From an uncultured Pelagibacteraceae bacterium (GTDB lineage: Bacteria; Pseudomonadota; Alphaproteobacteria; Pelagibacterales; Pelagibacteraceae), in assembly GCA_902608065.1 (NCBI GenBank), contig CACLMO010000021.1, positions 1-12,434 on the forward strand: a stretch of 12,434 nt of DNA, given 5' to 3'. A model generated the notes under the pieces. That model had not been told where the DNA came from and did no database searches. It saw only the letters and a list, made by a program, of their open reading frames with translations. Below, piece after piece: positions 7,782 through 12,434 of the stretch; positions within the stretch are counted from its first letter, which is position 1; every line of letters starts with the position of its first letter. Made by a program: the position numbers and the translations under genes.

Positions 7782-8879
7782 ATGATTAAATATTCTAAAA
7801 TTACAGAAATAATTAGAGATGCCAAAAGAGGAAAAATGTTTATTTTGGTTGATGATGAAAATAGAGAGAACGAAGGTGATCTAATAATTCCTGCCTCAAA
7901 AGTAAAAGCAAATTCAATAAATTTTATGGCTAAACACGGACGTGGATTAATTTGTTTAACTTTATGTCAAAAACAAGCAGATAAATTAAATTTATCTTTA
8001 ATGTCACCTAATAATATATCAAGAAGCCAAACTGCGTTTACAGTTTCAATTGATGCAAAAAACGGAGTCACAACTGGTATATCAGCTCGTGACAGATATA
8101 TAACAATTAAGAAGGCCATCAATAAAAATGTATCACCAAAGAATTTTGTATCTCCAGGACATGTTTTTCCAATTGTTGCAAAGAAGGGCGGAGTTTTAGT
8201 AAGAGCTGGTCATACCGAGGCTTCAGTAGATATATCTAAGTTTGCAAAATGTGGTTCTTCGGCAGTGATATGTGAAATTATGAATGATGATGGAACTATG
8301 GCTAAAGGTATCAAACTATTTAGTTTTGCAAAAAAACATAATTTAAAGATAGGAAAAATTGATGATTTAATATCATATCGCTTAAATTGCGAAAATTTTA
8401 TTAGATTTAAAAAAATTTCAAAAATAAACATAAATAAACAAATTTATACGATTAAAATATTTGAGAATTTGTTGGATGGTTCAGAAAATTTTGCTTTAAT
8501 AAAAGGAAATCTTAAAAGAAATAAAAATCCAAGAGTAAGAGTAATTTCGTCTAACATTGTAAAGAATTATTTAATGGGAGAAAAACTGCCAAACCTATTT
8601 AACAATACTATTTCTCACTTTAAAAATTATAAAGATTGTGTTTTAGTGTTTATAAGAGATACTAATTTAAGATCCGTTTCAGAAACTTTAAGAACTTATA
8701 AAGATAAAGAGTTTTATAAAAAAGGCCAAGATAAACTAATTAGAAATTATGGCATAGGAGCACAAATTATAAAGGCGCTAAATATTAAAAAAATGATTTT
8801 AGTTACTAGATCTAAAAAAAAAGTTATTGGATTGGATGGTTATGGCATCAAAATTACTAAACAGGAAATTATAAAATGA
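7782..8879 (+). CDS. ribBA: 3,4-dihydroxy-2-butanone-4-phosphate synthase with degenerate GTP cyclohydrolase II-like domain (RibBX type)
   Basis: The N-terminal RibB domain (about residues 1-200) makes the four-carbon unit of lumazine from ribulose-5-phosphate. It is intact: DDENRENEGDLI (24-35), GRGLICLTL, TTGISARDR, SPGHVFPI, and RAGHTEASVD at 141-150 with H144 and E146. The C-terminal domain (about 208-365) resembles GTP cyclohydrolase II only in outline, with FALIKGN near its start and RNYGIGAQIIKALNIKKM...GLDGYGIKI at its end. The segment that should hold the C-x10-C-x-C zinc site and nearby catalytic residues has no such cysteines, so GTP hydrolysis by this half is unlikely. This is the RibBX arrangement known in some proteobacteria. 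Gene order and tight spacing with ribE and ribH place it firmly in the riboflavin operon. Confidence 0.9.
   Translation: MIKYSKITEIIRDAKRGKMFILVDDENRENEGDLIIPASKVKANSINFMAKHGRGLICLTLCQKQADKLNLSLMSPNNISRSQTAFTVSIDAKNGVTTGISARDRYITIKKAINKNVSPKNFVSPGHVFPIVAKKGGVLVRAGHTEASVDISKFAKCGSSAVICEIMNDDGTMAKGIKLFSFAKKHNLKIGKIDDLISYRLNCENFIRFKKISKININKQIYTIKIFENLLDGSENFALIKGNLKRNKNPRVRVISSNIVKNYLMGEKLPNLFNNTISHFKNYKDCVLVFIRDTNLRSVSETLRTYKDKEFYKKGQDKLIRNYGIGAQIIKALNIKKMILVTRSKKKVIGLDGYGIKITKQEIIK
8863..8866 (+). promoter_or_regulatory. Shine-Dalgarno site for ribH
   Basis: AGGA lies 9 nt before the ribH ATG at 8876, inside the 3' end of the preceding gene. It supports the 4-nt overlapping start rather than a later one. 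Confidence 0.45.
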
Positions 8880-9280
8880 AAATTTGTATTGTTGCAGCAA
8901 ACTACTATCCCAAGATTAGTGATAATTTGATATCAAAATCTGTTGAGATACTTAAAAAAAATGGTCTAAATGAATATAAAAAAATATACGTTCCTGGAAT
9001 ATATGAGATTCCTTTCATAATTTCTAAAAATATAAATACTTATGACGCATTTATTACACTTGGCTGTGTGATTAAAGGAGAAACTCCCCACTTTGAATTT
9101 CTTTGTAGTTCAGTATTTAATGAAATGATAAATTTATCTACCAAACACAAAAAGCCAATAGGCAATGGTATAATTACATGTCTAAATAAAAAGCAGGCAT
9201 TAAATAGATCTAATTTAAAAGGAAGAAATAAAGGTGAAGAGGCGACTAAAGCTATTATTTCACTTTTAGATCTTGAATAA
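8876..9280 (+). CDS. ribH: 6,7-dimethyl-8-ribityllumazine synthase
   Basis: Condenses the RibD product (after dephosphorylation) with dihydroxybutanone phosphate from RibB to form lumazine; family members assemble as pentamers or 60-mers. Visible motifs: the N-terminal strand MKICIVAANYYP, VPGIYEIPF (usually V-GA-E-P), the catalytic histidine H72 in GCVIKGETPHFEF, GNGIITCLNKKQALNRS, and NKGEEATKA. At 134 aa it is about 20 residues shorter than common homologues, mostly at the two ends, as expected in a streamlined genome. It overlaps the preceding gene by 4 nt (ATGA) and nusB by 1 nt. Confidence 0.94.
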   Translation: MKICIVAANYYPKISDNLISKSVEILKKNGLNEYKKIYVPGIYEIPFIISKNINTYDAFITLGCVIKGETPHFEFLCSSVFNEMINLSTKHKKPIGNGIITCLNKKQALNRSNLKGRNKGEEATKAIISLLDLE

Positions 9281-9681
9281 TGACAGAAAATGAAATTCTT
9301 AAAAATCCAAGGGTTATAGTCGTTCAAAAATTATACGGCCATTATACAAATAAGGAATCGGAAATAGTTTTCCCCAAACATAGGTATAAAAAATTTATAA
9401 AAGATGTAGTAACCGGAACAATTGAAAGAAAGGAATTAATCAAAGAATTAATAGATAAGGAATTGAAAAACGATATTAATGAATATAAGACAGAAATATT
9501 GATAAAAATAATGATAATGGCTGCAATATATGAGTTTATGTTTATGCATAAAACTCCAGTCAAAGTTGTAATTAATGAATATTTAAAAGTTTCGGATTTT
9601 TTTTTAGAAAGCTCTAAAAAAAGTTTTCTAAACGCTATTTTAGATAAAGTATCTAAAGTAAGTCGTTTTAAAAATGAATGA
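9280..9681 (+). CDS. nusB: Transcription antitermination factor NusB
   Basis: RNA-binding partner of NusE (ribosomal protein S10) in the rRNA antitermination complex that binds boxA. The all-helical fold is recognisable by its N-terminal helix NPRVIVVQKLYGHY (usually AR-A-Q-LY) and its C-terminal signature TPVKVVINEYLKVSDFF, followed by KSFLNAILDKVSK. The length of 133 aa is typical. It is linked to ribH by a TAATG overlap, the standard alphaproteobacterial ribH-nusB pairing. The thiL gene that often follows nusB in this class is not here; instead a 39-codon reading frame begins inside its last 8 bases. Confidence 0.92.
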   Translation: MTENEILKNPRVIVVQKLYGHYTNKESEIVFPKHRYKKFIKDVVTGTIERKELIKELIDKELKNDINEYKTEILIKIMIMAAIYEFMFMHKTPVKVVINEYLKVSDFFLESSKKSFLNAILDKVSKVSRFKNE

Positions 9682-9793
9682 ATTAATCAATATAAGGCTA
9701 TATATATCACTTTTTAACAAAGATTCTTGTTGCGTTTTATGTTTTTTTTTGGCAATTTTCGTTTTTTTAATTTTTTTTAATTATAACATATGA
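9674..9793 (+). CDS. Putative 39-aa single-span membrane protein bridging nusB and hppA
   Basis: This short frame is open from an ATG 8 nt inside nusB to a TGA that overlaps the hppA ATG by 3 nt (ATGATG context), so it fills the 108-bp spacer exactly. The product starts [18 protein letters not shown] and ends in a strongly hydrophobic stretch (about residues 19-35, [17 protein letters not shown]), a plausible single transmembrane helix with three cysteines at its start. I recognise no family and assign no function. The hydrophobic residues come from runs of T (9735-9780), so it may be a chance frame through a T-rich untranslated region. No Shine-Dalgarno site is seen; both junctions would allow translational coupling. 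Confidence 0.4.
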   Translation: MNELINIRLYISLFNKDSCCVLCFFLAIFVFLIFFNYNI

Positions 9794-11883
9794 TGAATTT
9801 ACTTAATTTTATTACGTTTGTGGGCTTTATTGCCATCTTATACGGTTATTTTGTTGGAAAACAAATTTTATCTGCAAGTCCTGGTAATAAAAAAATGCAA
9901 GAGATTGCGGGCGCTATACAAGAAGGTGCTAGAGCATATTTAAATCGTCAGTACAAAACTATTGCTATAGTTGGAGCCATTATACTTGTTATAATCACAT
10001 ATGTTCTTGGGTTTTGGGTTGGTTTAGGATTTTTCATAGGTGCTTTTTTATCAGGTGCCGCAGGTTATGTGGGGATGCTTGTTTCTGTCCAAGCCAATGT
10101 AAGAACTGCAGAGGCTTCGAGAAAAAGTTTATCTGCTGGTTTAAATATTGGATTTAAATCAGGAGCTGTAACGGGAATGTTGGTGGCTGGCTTAGCTTTA
10201 ATATCTATATCTATTTATTATTCAATTTTATTAAAATTAAACATAGACAGCAGAGAAATTATTAATGCTTTAGTTGGATTAGGTTTTGGAGCTTCTCTTA
10301 TATCTATTTTTGCAAGATTAGGTGGTGGAATATTTACAAAAGGAGCAGATGTTGGAGCTGATTTAGTTGGAAAAGTCGAAGCTGGTATACCAGAAGATGA
10401 TCCAAGAAATCCCGCTGTTATTGCAGATAACGTTGGTGATAATGTTGGTGATTGTGCTGGAATGGCAGCTGATCTTTTTGAAACTTACGCAGTTACTATA
10501 GTAGCGACAATGGTTTTATCTTCAATTTTTTTTGTTGGAAATTTAAGTATGATGATCTACCCTTTATCAATTGGAGCCACTTGTATAATTACCTCAATTA
10601 TTGGAACTTTTTTTGTTAAATTGGGCCCAAGCAAAAATATTATGGGAGCATTGTACAAAGGTTTTATTGCTACTGCTGTTTTATCTTTAATAATTTTGTA
10701 CCCAGTTACTGACAAAGTAATTGGATTAAAAAATATTTATTCTTCATCAAATGCTGAGTTTTCAGGACTAGGTTTATATATATGTGGTGTAATTGGTTTA
10801 GTAATAACTGGACTTATTATATGGGTAACAGAATACTACACAGGAACAAAATTTCGTCCAGTGATAAGTGTTGCAAAATCATCTATAACTGGACATGGAA
10901 CCAATGTTATTCAAGGTTTGGCAGTATCTTTAGAAGCTACTGCTTTACCTGCTTTAATCATTGTGGCCGGAATTTTATTTACTAATCACATTGCCGGATT
11001 ATTTGGCATTGCTATAGCTGTTACAACAATGCTTGCTCTTGCAGGAATGGTAGTAGCTCTTGATGCGTATGGACCTGTTACTGATAATGCTGGAGGAATC
11101 GCAGAAATGTCTAAACTTCCAAAAAATGTTAGAAAAACTACCGATGCTTTAGATGCAGTAGGCAATACAACAAAAGCAGTAACGAAAGGTTATGCCATTG
11201 GCTCAGCTGGTTTAGGAGCTTTAGTTTTATTTGCAGCTTACACAGAAGATATTAAGTTTTTCTCTAATGTTAGTGGATCTAAGTTAGAAAATATTTCTGT
11301 CAATTTTGATTTATCAAATCCATTTGTAGTAGTCGGACTGCTTATAGGAGGCATGTTACCATATCTATTTGGATCCATGTCAATGCAAGCTGTAGGTAGA
11401 GCAGGTGGCGCTGTAGTAATTGAAGTTAGAAGACAGTTTAAGAAGATTCCTGGAATTATGAAGGGTAAAAGAAAACCTGATTATGGTAAGTTAGTAGATT
11501 TATTGACAAAAGCAGCAATTAAAGAAATGATTATTCCTTCTTTGTTACCCGTTCTTTCACCAATAGTTTTGTATATGGTAATACTAATGATAGGTGGTAT
11601 TGAAGCAGCCCTTTCATCGGTAGGAGCAATGTTATTAGGAGTTATTATCACAGGTTTATTTGTTGCTATCTCTATGACAGCAGGTGGAGGAGCTTGGGAC
11701 AATGCAAAAAAATATATAGAAGATGGAAAATTTGGTGGCAAAGGTTCAGAAGCACATAAAGCTGCAATTACAGGTGATACAGTTGGTGATCCATACAAAG
11801 ACACAGCGGGTCCAGCTGTTAATCCTATGATTAAAATTACTAATATAGTTGCTTTATTACTTTTGGCTGTAATTGCACATTAA
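9790..11883 (+). CDS. hppA: Membrane-bound proton-pumping pyrophosphatase, K+-independent type
   Basis: Integral inner-membrane enzyme that couples pyrophosphate hydrolysis to ion export, probably H+. The 697-aa protein is almost entirely hydrophobic helices (about 16 expected). Pyrophosphate-site motifs: [20 protein letters not shown] (178-197), [20 protein letters not shown] (202-221), [27 protein letters not shown] (425-440), and a C-terminal [21 protein letters not shown]. The segment [18 protein letters not shown] has Lys at 462 and Thr at 465, where K+-dependent enzymes have Ala, so this is the K+-independent class, whose characterised members pump protons. The start is either of two adjacent ATGs (9790, 9793). 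It is head-to-tail with nusB across 108 bp and convergent, 6 bp away, with the lipoprotein gene. Confidence 0.96.
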   Translation: MMNLLNFITFVGFIAILYGYFVGKQILSASPGNKKMQEIAGAIQEGARAYLNRQYKTIAIVGAIILVIITYVLGFWVGLGFFIGAFLSGAAGYVGMLVSVQANVRTAEASRKSLSAGLNIGFKSGAVTGMLVAGLALISISIYYSILLKLNIDSREIINALVGLGFGASLISIFARLGGGIFTKGADVGADLVGKVEAGIPEDDPRNPAVIADNVGDNVGDCAGMAADLFETYAVTIVATMVLSSIFFVGNLSMMIYPLSIGATCIITSIIGTFFVKLGPSKNIMGALYKGFIATAVLSLIILYPVTDKVIGLKNIYSSSNAEFSGLGLYICGVIGLVITGLIIWVTEYYTGTKFRPVISVAKSSITGHGTNVIQGLAVSLEATALPALIIVAGILFTNHIAGLFGIAIAVTTMLALAGMVVALDAYGPVTDNAGGIAEMSKLPKNVRKTTDALDAVGNTTKAVTKGYAIGSAGLGALVLFAAYTEDIKFFSNVSGSKLENISVNFDLSNPFVVVGLLIGGMLPYLFGSMSMQAVGRAGGAVVIEVRRQFKKIPGIMKGKRKPDYGKLVDLLTKAAIKEMIIPSLLPVLSPIVLYMVILMIGGIEAALSSVGAMLLGVIITGLFVAISMTAGGGAWDNAKKYIEDGKFGGKGSEAHKAAITGDTVGDPYKDTAGPAVNPMIKITNIVALLLLAVIAH

Positions 11884-11889
11884 GTAAGT

Positions 11890-12339
11890 TTATTTCTTTT
11901 TTTGTTCCATCTTTTGTCTAATACTTGATAAAAAACTATATATAAAGTTTTCTTTTTTTATTTCATTTACAGTTGTATTTTTTGCAAATTTAATTTGATT
12001 CATATCGCCTTTATTGTAAAATTCTTTTCTAGCTAATACACCAAATTTATTAAACTCTAAAACCAAAACATTATTTTTTTTTAAAAAATTTCTACCTAAT
12101 TTTAATAATTTTCCTCTGGTTTTGGTTCTTTCAATATATATCCAAAGGTTCTCATTATCCATTCCCTTTGAAGAAGGTTGGCCTAGAATTTCAACTGTAT
12201 CATTTTTGTTAGATTGATTTACTTCTATTAACTTTTCTCTTTTTTCAAGGTATGATATTCCATGGGTTTTGATAACTTCATTACGCTGACAACCTGCAAA
12301 AAAGACAAAAATTATTAATATTGTTGTTATTTTATTCAT
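11890..12339 (-). CDS. bamE: BamE/OmlA (SmpA)-type outer-membrane lipoprotein
   Basis: Probable lipoprotein subunit of the outer-membrane beta-barrel assembly machinery. A short lipoprotein signal peptide ends in the lipobox FFAGC with C17 as the lipidated residue. The BamE-like core follows: HGISYLEKREKLIEVNQS, NDTVEILGQPSSKG and NLWIYIERTK, then a strand pair with VLVLEFNKFGVLARKEFY. The 149-aa length and the helical tail (FIYSFLSSIRQKM) resemble alphaproteobacterial OmlA. The position beside hppA on one side and a complex III chaperone gene on the other supports the call. Its ATG is the only in-frame start before an upstream stop. It abuts the divergent gene directly, so its promoter must lie inside that gene; TATTAT at 12391-12386 (minus) is a weak -10 candidate. 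Confidence 0.8.
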   Translation of the reverse strand: MNKITTILIIFVFFAGCQRNEVIKTHGISYLEKREKLIEVNQSNKNDTVEILGQPSSKGMDNENLWIYIERTKTRGKLLKLGRNFLKKNNVLVLEFNKFGVLARKEFYNKGDMNQIKFAKNTTVNEIKKENFIYSFLSSIRQKMEQKKK

Positions 12340-12434
12340 ATGTTTCGATCTACAAAATCTAAAAGCAGTCTTGAAGTGACACTATATAATAAAATTTTGC
12401 TTTTATCACGAAATAAATTATTTTATACAAGTCT
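12340..12434 (+). CDS. Probable ubiquinol-cytochrome c chaperone (CBP3 family), 5' part only
   Basis: An ATG at 12340 opens a frame with no stop up to the window edge, giving the first 31 residues of a protein that continues outside. The visible part begins MFRSTKSKSSLEVT and then LYNKILLLSRNKLFYTS. This matches the opening of the alphaproteobacterial ubiquinol-cytochrome c chaperone family, where a basic start is followed by an LY-x-I-x-x-x-R-x-x-x-FY helix before a GVPDT-like motif (not reached here). In alphaproteobacteria this gene often lies divergent to the OmlA/BamE gene, as here. The product would help assemble cytochrome bc1. The identity rests on a short match plus context. Its start codon is directly adjacent to that of the lipoprotein gene (CATATG). 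Confidence 0.55.
   Translation, partial: MFRSTKSKSSLEVTLYNKILLLSRNKLFYTS

Noticed and set aside
9716..9750. Possible intrinsic terminator after nusB: AACAA...TTGTT stem (9716-9731), then a T9 tract (9742-9750).
   Set aside because: The stem is only 5-6 A/T-rich pairs with a bulge, and the T tract starts about 10 nt later. The same bases form the open frame at 9674-9793, so I do not call a terminator.
9782..9787. TATAAC just before hppA as a -10 box.
   Set aside because: It ends 2 nt before the first ATG, so transcription would start inside or after the start codon. It cannot serve the 9790 or 9793 start.
10782..10985. 67-codon forward frame inside hppA.
   Set aside because: It lies entirely within the strongly conserved hppA frame and its Trp/Asn/Tyr-rich product resembles no protein; it is an out-of-frame shadow.
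11481..11804. 107-codon minus-strand frame within hppA.
   Set aside because: It is an antisense shadow of a conserved membrane enzyme, with no start context and no recognisable motif. Similar minus-strand frames in glyA, nrdR and ribBA were rejected for the same reason.

Overview
The window reads as a stretch of a streamlined, very AT-rich alphaproteobacterial chromosome, most likely SAR11 (Pelagibacterales) or a close relative. This is inferred from the low GC, Lys/Asn/Ile-rich proteins, near-absent intergenic space, and an alphaproteobacterial gene order. No rRNA, tRNA, IS element, CRISPR array or phage gene was seen. Almost everything is core housekeeping, and no multi-gene novel system stands out.

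Layout. (1) Positions 4-2072, + strand: lepB-rnc-recO, packed with a 4-nt overlap or zero gap; the era gene usually found between rnc and recO is absent here. (2) 2085-3074, - strand: hemB, convergent with recO. (3) A 123-bp divergent spacer, then a lone 2-oxoglutarate/Fe(II) hydroxylase-like gene at 3198-3788. (4) 3885-9681, + strand: one apparent operon, rpiB-glyA-nrdR-ribD-ribE-ribBA(X)-ribH-nusB, whose internal junctions range from a 20-nt overlap to an 11-nt gap. It is preceded by an extended -10 promoter candidate and a 17-bp palindrome. (5) 9674-9793: a 39-codon membrane-type small ORF that exactly bridges nusB and hppA. (6) 9790-11883: hppA, a membrane proton-pumping pyrophosphatase with K+-independent-type residues. 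(7) 11890-12339, - strand: a BamE/OmlA-type lipoprotein, convergent with hppA. (8) 12340 to the window end, + strand: the first 31 codons of a probable ubiquinol-cytochrome c chaperone, divergent from the lipoprotein gene with zero intergenic bases.

Functional logic. The central operon holds the dedicated riboflavin enzymes (RibD, RibE, RibB, RibH). RpiB interconverts ribose-5-P with ribulose-5-P, the RibB substrate. GlyA supplies glycine and methylene-THF. NrdR controls ribonucleotide reductase, and NusB belongs to the rRNA antitermination complex. The RibA-like half of the ribBA product lacks the zinc cysteines of GTP cyclohydrolase II, so the first committed step of the pathway must be encoded elsewhere. 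The flanks cover protein export (LepB), RNA processing (Rnc), recombination (RecO), heme synthesis (HemB), proton pumping (HppA), outer-membrane assembly (BamE) and respiratory complex III assembly.
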